Source: Luteimonas sp.
Lineage (GTDB): Bacteria; Pseudomonadota; Gammaproteobacteria; Xanthomonadales; Xanthomonadaceae
NCBI GenBank assembly: GCA_024707405.1
Contig: JANPZU010000008.1
Span: forward strand, 62,001 to 126,000
Direction of reading: 5' to 3'
DNA: 64,000 nucleotides
A program made the position numbers and the translations under genes. A model generated the notes under the pieces. The model was not told the DNA's origin and ran no database searches. It saw nothing but the letters and a program-made list of their open reading frames with translations. Of the stretch, positions 31,238 to 41,447 are shown piece by piece; within the stretch, counting starts at the first letter, position 1, and each line of letters begins with the position of its first letter.

Positions 31238-32536
31238 TTACGCCGGCAGGTCGGGCGCGATCGCCTCCAGCGTGCGCCGCAACGCGCCGCGGCCGTCGCG
31301 TACCAGCTTCAACCCTGCGTCGGCCATGCGCTGCCGCGTGGCCGCATCGTCCAGCAGGCGCGCGATCTCGGTGGCAAGTCCATCCGCGTCCTCGCCCACG
31401 CGCAATGCATCGGCTTCGCGCAGTTGTCGCGCGATGTCGGTGAAGTTGTGCAGGCGCGGGCCGCTGACCACGGCGGTGCCGACCGCGGCGGGTTCCAGCA
31501 GGTTGTGGCCACCGATGTCCTGCAGGCTGCCGCCGACGAAGGCGACGTCGGCGCAGGCGTAGAACGCCTGCAGTTCGCCCAGTGTGTCGACGACGAAGAC
31601 GGCATCGTCGGCATCCGGCCATTGCGTCAGCGTGCGCGTGGCGACCCGCCATCCCGCGTCGACGCATTGCTGCACGACCGGACGGAAGCGCTCCGGATGC
31701 CGCGGCGCCCACAGCAGCAGCAGGTCGGGCCAGCGCTCGCGCAGCCGCTTGTGGATGGCCACCACCGGGGCTTCTTCCTCCGGATGCGTACTGGCCGCGA
31801 TCCACGCCGGCCGATGGCCGATGCGCACGCGGAACTCGCGACCGCGCTGCATCAGGGCATCGCCGTCGATCGCCATGTCGTACTTCAGGTTGCCTGCCAC
31901 CACGACCGCTTCGGCCGGTGCGCCGAGTCGCTCGAAGCGTTCGCCGTCACCGGTGGATTGCGCCACCACCCTGCGCAGGGTTCGCAGCGCGCGCGACAGC
32001 AATGGACGCAGCACCCGGTAGCCACGCAGCGAACGCTCCGACAGCCGCGCATTGACGATGTAGGCCGGGATCCCGGCATCGCGGCAGCAGAACAACAGGT
32101 TCGGCCACAGCTCGGTTTCCAGGATCAGGGCCACGCGCGGCCTGAAATGCGCGAGGAACCGGTGCATCGCGCCCGACAGGTCGTAGGCGAGGTACACATG
32201 CTCGACGCGATTGCCCCACAGCGCACGCACCCGCGCCGATCCCGTCGGCGTGATCGTGGTGACCAGGATGCGGCGATCCGGATCCTGCGCCAGCAGCGCG
32301 TCCACCAGCGGCGCGGCGGCGTTGACCTCGCCCATCGACACCGCATGCACCCAGACCGGCGTTTCCACGGGCGGGCCCGGGTAGCGCGCATAGCGTTCGT
32401 TCCAGCGCTCGAAATACGCCGGCTGGCGGAAACCGCGCCAGATCAGGTGGTAGACGGTGACCGGCACCAGCAGGTACAGCACGGCCGAATACAGGCCGCG
32501 CAGCAATCGTTCGGTGGTCTCGGCCCGCATCGGCAA
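31238..32536 (-). CDS. waaA: 3-deoxy-D-manno-octulosonic acid (Kdo) transferase
   Basis: A 432-residue membrane-anchored GT30 glycosyltransferase that adds Kdo to lipid A on the cytoplasmic face of the inner membrane. An N-terminal anchor (about residues 12-31) is followed by the catalytic Glu region VWVHAVSMGEVNAA near residue 60, then LILETELWPNLLF, NARLSERSLRGY and, in the C-terminal Rossmann domain, FVGGSLQDIGGHNLLEPAA for CMP-Kdo binding. Divergent lpxL starts only 67 bases away, so the two lipid A genes share a control region. Whether it adds one or two Kdo residues cannot be told. Confidence 0.95.
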   Translation of the reverse strand: MPMRAETTERLLRGLYSAVLYLLVPVTVYHLIWRGFRQPAYFERWNERYARYPGPPVETPVWVHAVSMGEVNAAAPLVDALLAQDPDRRILVTTITPTGSARVRALWGNRVEHVYLAYDLSGAMHRFLAHFRPRVALILETELWPNLLFCCRDAGIPAYIVNARLSERSLRGYRVLRPLLSRALRTLRRVVAQSTGDGERFERLGAPAEAVVVAGNLKYDMAIDGDALMQRGREFRVRIGHRPAWIAASTHPEEEAPVVAIHKRLRERWPDLLLLWAPRHPERFRPVVQQCVDAGWRVATRTLTQWPDADDAVFVVDTLGELQAFYACADVAFVGGSLQDIGGHNLLEPAAVGTAVVSGPRLHNFTDIARQLREADALRVGEDADGLATEIARLLDDAATRQRMADAGLKLVRDGRGALRRTLEAIAPDLPA

Positions 32537-32603
32537 AGCATAACGCGGCGACCGTCCACGGCGGATGGGGAACCATTCGCATCGCGCCCGCTACACTTCG
32601 CGC

Positions 32604-33518
32604 ATGGCATCGACGGACTCCAGCGCATCCCGCCCGCCACTCGGCCCGCGCCACTGGCCGACCTGGCTCGGCATCGGCGCGATGGCCATGGCGGCGCGCC
32701 TGCCGTGGTCGCTGCAACGCGGACTCGGACGCGCACTCGGCGCACTGCTGCGGATGTCGCTCGGCAATCGCCGCCGCGTGGCCGCTCGCAACCTCGAACT
32801 GTGCTTCCCCGGACTCGACGCTGCTGCACGCGAGGCATTGCTGCGCGAGCACTTCGTCGCGCTCGGCACCGGGCTGTTCGAGTTCGCGCGCGCGTGGTGG
32901 GGATCGGTCGATCCGATGCGCAAGGGCCTGGTGGTCGAAGGCCTCGAGCACATCGAAGCCGCACGCGCCGGCGGGCGCGGCGTGATCGTGGTGTCGGGGC
33001 ACTTCAGCACGCTGGAAATGTGCGGCCGGCTGATGTGCGACCACGTGCCGCTGGCCGGCATGTACCGCAAGCACGCCGAACCGGCGATGGAGTGGGCGGT
33101 GTTGCGCGGACGCGCGCGTTACGCGGCGGCGATGTTCCCGAAGCAGGACGTGCGCGGCGCGGCGCGCCACCTCAAGAAGGGCGGGCTGCTGTGGTACGCA
33201 CCCGACCAGGATCCGAGTCGCGGCGATGCGGTCTTCGTTCCCTTCTTCGGCCAGCCCGCCCACAGCCTCACCTCCACGCACCAGCTCGCGCGCATGTCCG
33301 GCGCGGCCGTGGTGCTGTTCCAGCATGTGCGACGCGATGACGGCGGCTACACGCTCAGGTTGTGGCCGGCGTTCGACGGCTTTCCGTCCGACGACGCGAC
33401 CGCCGACACGGCAAGGGTGATGGCCGGCATCGAAACGATGGCGCGCGCCGCACCGTCGCAATACCTGTGGATCCATCGCCGCTTCAAGCGCCGGCCCGAT
33501 GGCAGCTCGCCCTACTGA
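32604..33518 (+). CDS. lpxL: lipid A lauroyl-type acyltransferase
   Basis: A 304-residue inner-membrane acyltransferase of the LpxL/LpxM (HtrB/MsbB) family that adds secondary acyl chains to Kdo-lipid A. The catalytic HX4E motif is present in VVSGHFSTLEMCGR (around residue 135). Other family segments are NLELCFPGL, PDQDPSRGDAVFVPFFG and the C-terminal YLWIHRRFKRRP. A hydrophobic stretch near residues 17-33 anchors it. The start at 32604 was preferred over an in-frame ATG at 32565 because of the family N-terminus. It is divergent from waaA, which makes its substrate. LpxL versus LpxM cannot be separated with confidence. Confidence 0.88.
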   Translation: MASTDSSASRPPLGPRHWPTWLGIGAMAMAARLPWSLQRGLGRALGALLRMSLGNRRRVAARNLELCFPGLDAAAREALLREHFVALGTGLFEFARAWWGSVDPMRKGLVVEGLEHIEAARAGGRGVIVVSGHFSTLEMCGRLMCDHVPLAGMYRKHAEPAMEWAVLRGRARYAAAMFPKQDVRGAARHLKKGGLLWYAPDQDPSRGDAVFVPFFGQPAHSLTSTHQLARMSGAAVVLFQHVRRDDGGYTLRLWPAFDGFPSDDATADTARVMAGIETMARAAPSQYLWIHRRFKRRPDGSSPY

Positions 33519-33629
33519 CTCCCCACGCATGTGCATGCCGACGCACAAGGCACGCATGGTTTCGACGTATTTGCTCGACTCGCGGCGCGTAGCATCGCCC
33601 TGCATGGCCATTGATCCGGTGTGCAAGCG

Positions 33630-36332
33630 ATGAGCACCTATCGGCTCCAATCGGTATTCCGCCCCCGATCGGTGGCGATCGTCGGCGGCAGCCCGCAATT
33701 GCGTTCTGCCGGCCGCGCGGTGATGCGCAACCTGCACGAGGGCGGATTCACCGGCCGGCTGGGTTGGGTCAATGCCCGCCACCCGATGATCGACAGCATC
33801 GCGACGGTCAGGAAGCTGTCGCAACTGGATTGGGTGCCCGACCTCATCGTGGTCACTGCGCCGGCGAAGCTGGTGCCGGGCCTCGTCGCCGAGGCCGCCG
33901 CGCTGGGCGTCGGCGCCGCCGTGATCATGACCGCAGGCCTCGATGCCGGCGACGGTGCGCTGGCAAGGCAGGTGGAGCGCGCCGCGCGCGAACACGGCAT
34001 GCGCATCCTCGGCCCGCACTGCCTCGGCGTGATCGCGCCGCATGCACGGCTCAACGCCAGCATCGCTGCGCACATGCCGCAGCCCGGCGACCTGGCACTG
34101 GTGTCGCAATCGAGCGCGATTGCCGCGGCGCTGGTGGAATGGGGCGCGGCGAAGCAACTCGGCTTCTCCGCCGTGGTTGCACTGGGCGATGCGCAGGACG
34201 TCGACTTCGCCGACCTGCTCGACCACTTCGCCACCGATCGCCACACCCGCGCGATCCTGCTCGCGATCGACCACATCCGCGATGCGCGCAAGTTCATGAC
34301 TGCGGCACGCGCCGCCGCACGCGCGAAACCTGTCGTCGTCGTGCGCTCGGCACGCATCGCACCGCCGCTGGGCATTGCCGAGATCGGCATGCGCACGCTG
34401 GCGCCGCACGATGCCGTGTACGCCGCCGCGTTCCGGCGCGCCGGCCTGCTGCAGGTTGATGCGCTGGACGAACTGTTCGCCGCAGCGGAAACGCTGGGCA
34501 CCGTGCGCGGCTTCCCGGGACGACGGCTGGCGATCCTCGGCAATGGCGGCGGCATCGGCGTGCTGGCGCACGATCGCCTGTTGCGACTCGGCGGCACGCT
34601 GGCGACGTTGTCGCCCACCACCATCGAAACACTCGACAAGTTATTGCCGGAAGGCTGGTCGCGCGAGAACCCGGTCGACATCGTGGTCGATGCCGACGGC
34701 GAACGCTACGCCACCACAATCGAGGCGCTGCTGCGCGACCTCGGCGTGGATGCATTGCTGGCGATCAACGTGCCCACCGCGCTGGCCTCTTCCGCCGAAG
34801 CCGCGCATGCATTGGCCGCGACGCGCGAACGGCTGCGCAAGGCACGCATCGACAAACCGGTGTTCGCCGTGTGGCTGGGACAGGACGACGACGCACAGGC
34901 CGCGCTGAATGCTGCGGGCGTACCCGGCTATGCCTCGGAAACGGATGCCGTCGACGGTTTCATGCACCTGGTGCGCTATCGCGATGCACAGACCTCGCTG
35001 ATGGAAACGCCACCGAGCCTTCCGCAGGGCTTCACCGTCGATGCCGACACCGCACGCGCCGTGGTGCAGGCCGCACTCGATGCCGGCGAACGCCAGCTTG
35101 CACCGGACGCGGTGGCGCGCGTACTGGACGCCTACGGCATTACACATGCACCGGTGGCGACCGCCGCCGATGCCGACGCCGCGGTACGTGCCGCGCAACC
35201 GCTGCTCGATGCCGGGCATGCGGTGGTGGTGAAGATCGACTCCCCCGACATCGCACACAAGGCCGCGGTCAACGGCGTGCGCCTCGACCTCGCCAGCATC
35301 CCTGCCGTGCACGACGCGGCCAGCGACGTACTGCAACAGGCGCATGCCCTGCGGCCGGATGCACGCATCCGTGGCGTGATCGTGCAACAGATGGTGCGTC
35401 GCGCCGACAGCCGCGAACTGATCGCCGCCATCGCCGACGATCCCTTGTTCGGCCCCGTGATCGTATTCGGTCGTGGCGGCACCGCGGTGCGCATCGTCGA
35501 TGACCTCGCCGTCGCATTGCCGCCACTCGACCTGCGGCTGGCACATGAGCTGATCGGCCGCACCCGCATCTCCCGCAGGCTCAAGGCCTATCGCGGCGTG
35601 GCCGCGGCCGACGAACGTGCGGTCGCGCTGGTGCTGGTGAAGCTGGCGCAACTGGCGACCGACGTGCCGCAGATCCGGCAGATGAGCCTCAATCCGTTCC
35701 TTGCCGACCACACCGGCGCCGTCACCGTCGATGCACGCATCGTCGTCGGCGACACGCCGGTGCTGCACAAGGGGCGCGGCCATCCACGGCTGGCGATCTT
35801 CCCCTACCCGAAGGAGTGGGAGCGCCGGATCGAACTGCTCGACAGCAGTCCTGCCTTCGTACGCCCGGTGCGCCCGGAGGACGACGCGCTGTTCCGGGAA
35901 TTCTTCACCCATGTCACCGACGAAGACCTGCGCCTGCGCTTCTTCCAGTCGCTCAAGCACTTCAGCCACGAATTCATCGCCCGGCTGGTGCAGCTCGACT
36001 ACGCCCGCTCGATCGCGCTGGTGGCGCTCGACGAGGACGGCGGCATGCTGGGCGCGGTACGACTGCTGGCCGACGCCAACTACCAGCGCGGCGAGTACGG
36101 CATCCTGGTGCGCTCCGACCTCAAGGGCCACGGCATCGGCGTGCAGCTGATGCGGATCATGATCGAGTACGCCGGCTGGCTGGGCCTGGACGAGGTGGAG
36201 GGCCAGGTGCTGGCCGAGAACCGCAACATGCTGGCGATGTGCGCCCAGCTGGGCTTCAACATCACCCCCGACCCGGACGAACCCGGGCTGATGATCGTCC
36301 GCCTGCCCGTCCGACCGGCCCCGGCCGCCTGA
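33630..36332 (+). CDS. Pat-type protein lysine acetyltransferase (acyl-CoA synthetase-like + GNAT)
   Basis: A 900-residue fusion. Residues 1 to about 470 resemble NDP-forming acyl-CoA synthetase (CoA-binding [11 protein letters not shown], then [18 protein letters not shown] and [13 protein letters not shown]). Residues 480-720 are ATP-grasp-like ([28 protein letters not shown]). The C-terminal 160 residues are a GNAT domain with acetyl-CoA loop [14 protein letters not shown]. This is the architecture of Pat/YfiQ, which acetylates and inactivates acetyl-CoA synthetase and other proteins. Acs is encoded 13 kb away. GTG at 33621 is an alternative start. It is alone on its strand between lpxL and rpmB. 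Confidence 0.9.
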   Translation: MSTYRLQSVFRPRSVAIVGGSPQLRSAGRAVMRNLHEGGFTGRLGWVNARHPMIDSIATVRKLSQLDWVPDLIVVTAPAKLVPGLVAEAAALGVGAAVIMTAGLDAGDGALARQVERAAREHGMRILGPHCLGVIAPHARLNASIAAHMPQPGDLALVSQSSAIAAALVEWGAAKQLGFSAVVALGDAQDVDFADLLDHFATDRHTRAILLAIDHIRDARKFMTAARAAARAKPVVVVRSARIAPPLGIAEIGMRTLAPHDAVYAAAFRRAGLLQVDALDELFAAAETLGTVRGFPGRRLAILGNGGGIGVLAHDRLLRLGGTLATLSPTTIETLDKLLPEGWSRENPVDIVVDADGERYATTIEALLRDLGVDALLAINVPTALASSAEAAHALAATRERLRKARIDKPVFAVWLGQDDDAQAALNAAGVPGYASETDAVDGFMHLVRYRDAQTSLMETPPSLPQGFTVDADTARAVVQAALDAGERQLAPDAVARVLDAYGITHAPVATAADADAAVRAAQPLLDAGHAVVVKIDSPDIAHKAAVNGVRLDLASIPAVHDAASDVLQQAHALRPDARIRGVIVQQMVRRADSRELIAAIADDPLFGPVIVFGRGGTAVRIVDDLAVALPPLDLRLAHELIGRTRISRRLKAYRGVAAADERAVALVLVKLAQLATDVPQIRQMSLNPFLADHTGAVTVDARIVVGDTPVLHKGRGHPRLAIFPYPKEWERRIELLDSSPAFVRPVRPEDDALFREFFTHVTDEDLRLRFFQSLKHFSHEFIARLVQLDYARSIALVALDEDGGMLGAVRLLADANYQRGEYGILVRSDLKGHGIGVQLMRIMIEYAGWLGLDEVEGQVLAENRNMLAMCAQLGFNITPDPDEPGLMIVRLPVRPAPAA

Positions 36333-36354
36333 ATCCCTCGCACGGCCCGCACCT

Positions 36355-36383
36355 TGCCCGGCCTGCCGGGAAACGGCATAATG
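36355..36383 (+). promoter_or_regulatory. sigma-70 promoter of rpmB-rpmG
   Basis: TTGCCC (36355-36360), a 17-base spacer and CATAAT (36378-36383). The transcript would carry an untranslated leader of about 160 bases with GC-rich hairpins such as CCCGGCCTGCCCGCAGGCCC, unusually long for a ribosomal protein operon. Confidence 0.65.
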
Positions 36384-36550
36384 CCCGGCTCGCTGCGCCC
36401 GGCCTGCCCGCAGGCCCGGAACCCGGACGGAAACGCGATTCCTCCCTTGCAGCGCCTTGCCCGCATTGCGTGGCGGCCCGCCCCTGGCGAGGTCGCCGGG
36501 GCCGCCGCCTCCCTGGCCAAGGGAAGCACAACACACTATCGAGGTGCGTA

Positions 36551-36787
36551 ATGTCCCGAGTATGCCAAGTCACCGGCAAGCGTACGACGACCGGCAACAA
36601 CGTGTCGCACGCCATGAACAAGACCCGTCGCCGTTTCCAGCCCAACCTGCACGAGCGCCGGTTCTGGGTCGCCAGCGAGAACCGCTGGGTGAAACTGCGT
36701 GTTTCCGCGGCTGCCCTGCGCACCATCGACAAGAACGGCATCGACGCCGTGCTCGCCGACCTGCGCAAGCGCGGCGAAAAGATCTGA
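36551..36787 (+). CDS. rpmB: 50S ribosomal protein L28
   Basis: A 78-residue ribosomal protein. The sequence [20 protein letters not shown] followed by [19 protein letters not shown] matches the L28 family end to end, and it ends in [11 protein letters not shown]. Only one cysteine is present, so it is the zinc-free type. GAGGTGCGTA precedes the ATG. It is first in the operon with rpmG, which starts 13 bases after its stop, the usual gammaproteobacterial order. Confidence 0.98.
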   Translation: MSRVCQVTGKRTTTGNNVSHAMNKTRRRFQPNLHERRFWVASENRWVKLRVSAAALRTIDKNGIDAVLADLRKRGEKI

Positions 36788-36800
36788 GGAGTAGAACGAC

Positions 36801-36965
36801 ATGCCCAGCAAGCGCGACAAGATCCGTCTGATTTCGTCGGCCAACACCGGCCACTTCTACACCACGGACAAGAACAAGAAGAACACCCCCGGCAAGATGG
36901 AGATCAAGAAGTACGATCCCGTCGTCCGCAAGCACGTGGTCTACAAGGAAGGCAAGATCAAGTGA
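36801..36965 (+). CDS. rpmG: 50S ribosomal protein L33
   Basis: A 54-residue ribosomal protein: [20 protein letters not shown] then [20 protein letters not shown], ending VVYKEGKIK. It has no cysteines, so it is the zinc-independent form. GAGGAG lies before the ATG. It follows rpmB in one operon. Its stop TGA is built into the first arm of a palindromic repeat and a strong terminator lies 80 bases on. Confidence 0.98.
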   Translation: MPSKRDKIRLISSANTGHFYTTDKNKKNTPGKMEIKKYDPVVRKHVVYKEGKIK

Positions 36966-37028
36966 CGCAATTGTCCGCGCTTCAGCGCGGCAACAATTGC
37001 GTCATCCCCGCGAAGGCGGGGATCCATG
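36964..37028. repeat. palindromic REP-like cluster after rpmG
   Basis: GACGCAATTGT (36964-36974) and ACAATTGCGTC (36993-37003) enclose CCGCGC-TTCA-GCGCGG. The second half runs on into GTCATCCCCGCGAAGGCGGG followed by GATCCA (to 37027), the same family as the repeat at 20490. Its first arm includes the last two bases of the rpmG stop codon. Confidence 0.8.
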
Positions 37029-37046
37029 TCCTCCACGAGGATCTCG

Positions 37047-37073
37047 AAGAACCCGCCGCAAGGCGGGTTCTTT
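37047..37073 (+). terminator. rpmB-rpmG terminator
   Basis: AAGAACCCGCC (37047-37057), loop GCAA, GGCGGGTTCTT (37062-37072) and then TCGTTTCG. It is the first strong intrinsic terminator after rpmG and ends before the cardiolipin synthase start at 37140. Confidence 0.85.
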
Positions 37074-37139
37074 CGTTTCGGGCCGATTACGGCGCGGGCA
37101 CGGTTCCCGTTTCCCCGCCGTGGCCGCAGAATCGGGCAC

Positions 37140-38561
37140 ATGCCTGATTCCCTCCCTGGCTTCGGCTTCTGGCTGCTGCTCGCCGACTGGATCGTCCGGA
37201 TCGGGGCGCTGCTGTGGATCCCCTCGCGCACCTCGTCCGCGGCCGCGCGCAGTTGGTTGCTGCTCGTCTTCTTCGTGCCGCTTGCCGGCCTGCCGTTGTA
37301 CCTGCTGTTCGGGCATCCGTGGCTGTCGCGGGAGCGGGTCGCGCGGCAACGGCTCGCCTCGCAGGTCATCCGCGAGGAACAGGCACCGCTGGCCCACCTG
37401 CGCTGGACGCCCACGGGCGACGGCGCCGACACCGAGATGGTGCCGCTGGTCGAACGCCTCGGCGACTTCATGGCCACGCACGGCAACCGGGTCGAACTGC
37501 TCGACGACTACGACGCATCATTGCAACGGCTGGTCAACGACATCGACGGTGCCAGGCACCGCGTGCACCTGCTGTACTACCTGATGTTCGACGACGCGGT
37601 CGGCGACCGCATCGCCGATGCCCTGCTGCGCGCGGCCGCACGCGGCGTCGAATGCCGGCTGCTGCTCGATGCCGTGGGCGCCAAGCGCGGCCTGCGCCGT
37701 TACGCACGTCCGCTGCGCGCCGGTGGCGTGCGCGTGGAAGCACTGTTGCCGGGCGGCCTGCGTTGGCGGCGCAGTGGGCGCATGGATCTGCGCAACCATC
37801 GCAAGGTGGTGGTGGTCGACAATTCCTCGGGCTACATCGGTTCGCAGAACCTGGCCGATGCGACCTTCGTTCCCGGCCACCCGAACCGGGAACTGGTTGC
37901 GCGCGTCGAAGGCCCGGTCGTCGCGCACCTGGAGGCGGTGTTCGCCAGCGACTGGTACATCGAGACCGGTGAGATCCTGGACGTGGCCCTCACCCTGCCA
38001 GCCTGCGACAACGACGTCGCCACGCAATTGCTGCCCAGCGGCCCGGCCTATCCGTTCGCGAACGCGCGCGACACGGTCAACGCGCTGATCCACCTCGCCA
38101 AGCGCGAGCTGGTGCTGGTGACACCGTACTTCGTGCCCGACGACGCCACGCTCGGCGCGCTGCGCATCGCCGCATTGTCCGGCGTGCAGGTGACGCTGAT
38201 CGTCTCGGCCAGCAACAACCAGCGACTGACCGCGCTCGCGCAGCATTCGCATTACGAGGAATTGTTGGCGGCCGGCGTGCGGATCGCGCTCTACCGGCCG
38301 CACTTCCTGCATGCCAAGCACATGCGCATCGACGACGGGATCGCGCTGGTCGGTTCGATCAACCTCGACATCCGCTCGTTCGCGCTCAATGCCGAAGTCG
38401 GACTGCTGTGCTACGACCGGGGCGTGGCGGCACGCATGCGCGAGATCGAATGCAGCTACCTCGCCGATGCCGATTTCCCGACCCTCGACGACTGGCGCCG
38501 ACGCCCGCAGTGGAAACGCAGCCTCGAAGGACTGGCGCGACTGGCCGATTCCTTCATGTAA
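37140..38561 (+). CDS. cardiolipin synthase (phospholipase D family)
   Basis: A 473-residue membrane enzyme that makes cardiolipin from phosphatidylglycerol or a related donor. Two N-terminal TM segments (about 8-27 and 36-54) precede two PLD domains. Both HKD motifs are intact: NHRKVVVVDNSSGYIGSQN near residue 220 and HAKHMRIDDGIALVGSINLD near residue 390. The start at 37140 gives MPDSLPGFGFWLLLADWIVR, the normal membrane N-terminus; upstream in-frame codons run into the rpmG terminator. It belongs to the ClsA-type length class. Its stop overlaps the end of convergent gntK by 8 bases. Confidence 0.92.
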   Translation: MPDSLPGFGFWLLLADWIVRIGALLWIPSRTSSAAARSWLLLVFFVPLAGLPLYLLFGHPWLSRERVARQRLASQVIREEQAPLAHLRWTPTGDGADTEMVPLVERLGDFMATHGNRVELLDDYDASLQRLVNDIDGARHRVHLLYYLMFDDAVGDRIADALLRAAARGVECRLLLDAVGAKRGLRRYARPLRAGGVRVEALLPGGLRWRRSGRMDLRNHRKVVVVDNSSGYIGSQNLADATFVPGHPNRELVARVEGPVVAHLEAVFASDWYIETGEILDVALTLPACDNDVATQLLPSGPAYPFANARDTVNALIHLAKRELVLVTPYFVPDDATLGALRIAALSGVQVTLIVSASNNQRLTALAQHSHYEELLAAGVRIALYRPHFLHAKHMRIDDGIALVGSINLDIRSFALNAEVGLLCYDRGVAARMREIECSYLADADFPTLDDWRRRPQWKRSLEGLARLADSFM

Positions 38562-39078
38562 TCGTTGGTGCATCCCGCAACGCCGCGAGCGCCGCCTGCA
38601 GCAATGCTTCGGGTGCGCCGTCGATGTCCAGCGCCACCACGTCGGCCTCGCCGGATGGCGGCTGCAACGCGTCGAACTGGCTGTCGAGCAGCGACACCGG
38701 CATGTAGTGGCCTCGCCTGGCCGCCATGCGCGCTGCAATCAGCGCCTTGTCGCCATGCAGGAACAGGAAACGCAGCGGCAACCCGGTTGCACGCAACATG
38801 TCGCGATGCGCACGACGCAAACCGGAGAACGCCAGCGCGACACGCTCACCCGCAACCATCCGGCGCTGCAGTTCCGCGGCAAGGCGCCCTACCCACGGCA
38901 CGCGCATCTCGTCGGTGAGCGGTCGACCCGACGCCATGCGCGCCTTCGCCTCGTCGCTGTGGAAGTCGTCGGCATCGATGAAGGTCGCCGGCCAAGCCTC
39001 GCCCAGCGCAAGCGCCAGCGTGGTCTTGCCGCTGCCCGATACGCCCATGACCACGACGATGCGCACACCACCGCTCAC
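38554..39078 (-). CDS. gntK: gluconokinase (GntK family)
   Basis: A 174-residue P-loop kinase that phosphorylates gluconate to 6-phosphogluconate. Walker A is [13 protein letters not shown] at about residues 10-22; [20 protein letters not shown] followed by TDEMRVPW is typical of GntK, as are [13 protein letters not shown] and a late [15 protein letters not shown]. The start is GTG at 39078, inside a GTGA overlap with the cellobionate phosphorylase stop, so translation is coupled. It should process the gluconate released by that enzyme and feed the pentose phosphate or Entner-Doudoroff pathway. It overlaps the cardiolipin synthase gene by 8 bases at the 3' end (convergent). Confidence 0.9.
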   Translation of the reverse strand: MSGGVRIVVVMGVSGSGKTTLALALGEAWPATFIDADDFHSDEAKARMASGRPLTDEMRVPWVGRLAAELQRRMVAGERVALAFSGLRRAHRDMLRATGLPLRFLFLHGDKALIAARMAARRGHYMPVSLLDSQFDALQPPSGEADVVALDIDGAPEALLQAALAALRDAPTIT

Positions 39079-41447
39079 CCGGGCAGCTCCACCTGCACAC
39101 GGTAGCTGCGCTCCGGCTCGATGTTGCCGAAGCGATCCCCCTGCAACGCCTCGCCATCCACGAAAACGCGCGCGTGCACCAAGCCTTCGATGCGCGCGAC
39201 GTCGACTTCGAAGGTGGCGCCACGAAAGCGCCGCGTCGCCTTCGCCGACGGCCAGTGCGAGGGCAGCTGCGGCGCGATGCGCAGGCCGTCGCCGTCGCCA
39301 CGCAAGCCGAACAGCCCTTCCACCAGGCAACGGTACATCCACGCAGCGGTGCCGGTGTTGAACAACTGGCTGGATCGGCCCGCGGTACGCGGATGCAGGC
39401 GCCACGCACCACGGTAGTAGTTGGGCACGAACACCGGCAATTGCTGGCGCTGGCGCATGTCGTCCGCACCGGGCGACGGCAACATCGCGCGCATCGTGCG
39501 CCAGGCCCGGTCGACATCGCCGATCCGGTACAACGCATGGAGATAGAACGCGGACGCGTGGTTGTAGATCGCGCCGTTTTCGGCCGAGCCCGGGAATTTC
39601 TGCGTCACCCGGCCCACGTCTTCGCGCATGCCGGTGTAGGGCGGGTCGATCATCGCCACGCCATGCGGCGACACCAACCGTTCGTCGATGGCGGCAAGCA
39701 TGCGCGCGCGCTGCGCCTCGTCGGCGGCACCGGCCAGCATCGCCCAGCTCTGGGGATTGAGGAAGATCGCACCTTCGGCATCCGTGTGCACGCCGAACGC
39801 GATGCCGTCATCGGTGATGCCACGCCCGTACCAATCGCCATCCCAGAGGGATCCGTTGACCGCGGCGTTGAGCGCATCCGCACCGGCACGGAACTCCATC
39901 GCCTGTTCGCTGCGGCCAAGCCGCGCGCAGATGTCCGCCCACAGGCCAAGGGCATGCGCACTCGCCAGCGACAGCCAGCCGGACACGCCTCGTCCTTTCC
40001 AGCCGACCATGTTCATCGGGTCGCACCAGTCGCCCTGGCCGATGTAACTCAGTCCGCGTGCATCGCGTGAATCCAGCAGCCATCGCATCGCGCGGTCGAT
40101 GCGTGTGGCAACGGAGATCGCGCCGCCATCGCGATCGGCCACCGGCACGTCGAGGATCGCGTCGTCGCCGGTTTCGTCGAGGTAGGCCTGCAGGAACACC
40201 GGCAACCACACGCAATGGTCGGTGTGCGGCACCTGGTTGATGTACTTCAGCTCGGCACCCTCGACCAGCAGGATGCCGTCGGGCATCGCGCCCGATGCTT
40301 CCTGCTGCGACAGCGCGCGCAGGAAGGCGGCACGCGCAATGTCGGGCCGCAGGTAGGCCATGCCCATGTGGTCCTGCAGGTAGTTGCGCGTCTGCGGATC
40401 CGTGGTCAGGCGATTGACGTCGCCGTGGTAGTAGACCTGGCGCGGCAGCCAGTGGTTGGCGAAGGCATCGAGCCACGCATCCGGCGTTTCGATGCGCAGG
40501 CAACCTTCGCCTTCGGCAAGATATTCGGCCTGCGCAGCAGCAGCCGTCGCAAAGCCGCTTGGCGACAGGTGCCGCCGGCGCAGCGTGCGGATTTCGTCGT
40601 CGTCGCGCGCAGGCGCGAACACGAAGCGGTAGGCCTGTCCCTCGCCAGGGGCCAGTGATACGCGGTACTGCAAGGCGGCCGTCGGCATTTCGTAGAGCGC
40701 GTCGCCGCAGGGGAGCGTCCCGCATCCGGAAATCGACGAAGGCGCATGCAACCCGCCCTCGCCTTCGAACACGGACTGGTTTGCCTCCCACGCATCGGGT
40801 GCGCGCCCGTGCAACAGCACGGTGCGATCCTTGAAGTCTCGATTACGGAAGTAATCCTCGACCTTCTGGTACGGCGTGATGCTGTCGCAGACGATGCCGC
40901 CGAGATCCTCGCGATAGCGCCCGGACTGATTCATCCACGACAGGTAACCGACCGGGAAATACGGATACAGGCTCAACCGCCGCGTGCGCCCGCCGGGATT
41001 GCGCACACGCAGCGTCCACAGTTCGGCGACATCATCGACCGGCAGCACGACCTGCCATTCCACCTCGATGCCACGGCTTTCGACGCGCCACAGCGCGTCG
41101 GACAGCCCCACCGAGAACGAGAATGCATCGGGGGGCCGCCGCACCGGTTCGTGCGGCACCGAGAACAGCGTGCCGTCATCCTCGTCTTTCACGTAGCAGA
41201 AGCGGCCCGGATGGTGCGCATACACCGGCTGCTCGGGCTGCATGAAGGCCCTGGCCTCCAGCACCGGCGCATGCGCGTATTTCGCCGGTTCGGGCTGCAT
41301 GAACTGCGCGGTGGCGAAGCCGCGGCAGTTGAGCTGCAGCAACATGTGCCGGTTCCACAGGAAGGTGGACGCATTCGGCATCGCCAGCGGACTGGCCAGC
41401 ACGAAGCGCTTGCCATCCTCCTCGAAGCCGAAGAATCCTTCGCTCAC
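39075..41447 (-). CDS. GH94 cellobionic acid phosphorylase
   Basis: A 790-residue cytoplasmic GH94 phosphorylase. Known GH94 motifs: [33 protein letters not shown] and the general-acid segment [14 protein letters not shown] near residue 472; the long N-terminal beta-sandwich ([20 protein letters not shown]) is present. Length and neighbours match the cellobionic acid phosphorylase of Xanthomonas campestris, which splits cellobionate with phosphate to alpha-glucose 1-phosphate and gluconate. Close GH94 relatives use cellobiose or chitobiose, so substrate is inferred mainly from the adjacent gluconokinase. The start is GTG at 41447 in a GTGA overlap with the symporter gene; its stop overlaps gntK in the same way. 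Confidence 0.85.
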   Translation of the reverse strand: MSEGFFGFEEDGKRFVLASPLAMPNASTFLWNRHMLLQLNCRGFATAQFMQPEPAKYAHAPVLEARAFMQPEQPVYAHHPGRFCYVKDEDDGTLFSVPHEPVRRPPDAFSFSVGLSDALWRVESRGIEVEWQVVLPVDDVAELWTLRVRNPGGRTRRLSLYPYFPVGYLSWMNQSGRYREDLGGIVCDSITPYQKVEDYFRNRDFKDRTVLLHGRAPDAWEANQSVFEGEGGLHAPSSISGCGTLPCGDALYEMPTAALQYRVSLAPGEGQAYRFVFAPARDDDEIRTLRRRHLSPSGFATAAAAQAEYLAEGEGCLRIETPDAWLDAFANHWLPRQVYYHGDVNRLTTDPQTRNYLQDHMGMAYLRPDIARAAFLRALSQQEASGAMPDGILLVEGAELKYINQVPHTDHCVWLPVFLQAYLDETGDDAILDVPVADRDGGAISVATRIDRAMRWLLDSRDARGLSYIGQGDWCDPMNMVGWKGRGVSGWLSLASAHALGLWADICARLGRSEQAMEFRAGADALNAAVNGSLWDGDWYGRGITDDGIAFGVHTDAEGAIFLNPQSWAMLAGAADEAQRARMLAAIDERLVSPHGVAMIDPPYTGMREDVGRVTQKFPGSAENGAIYNHASAFYLHALYRIGDVDRAWRTMRAMLPSPGADDMRQRQQLPVFVPNYYRGAWRLHPRTAGRSSQLFNTGTAAWMYRCLVEGLFGLRGDGDGLRIAPQLPSHWPSAKATRRFRGATFEVDVARIEGLVHARVFVDGEALQGDRFGNIEPERSYRVQVELPG

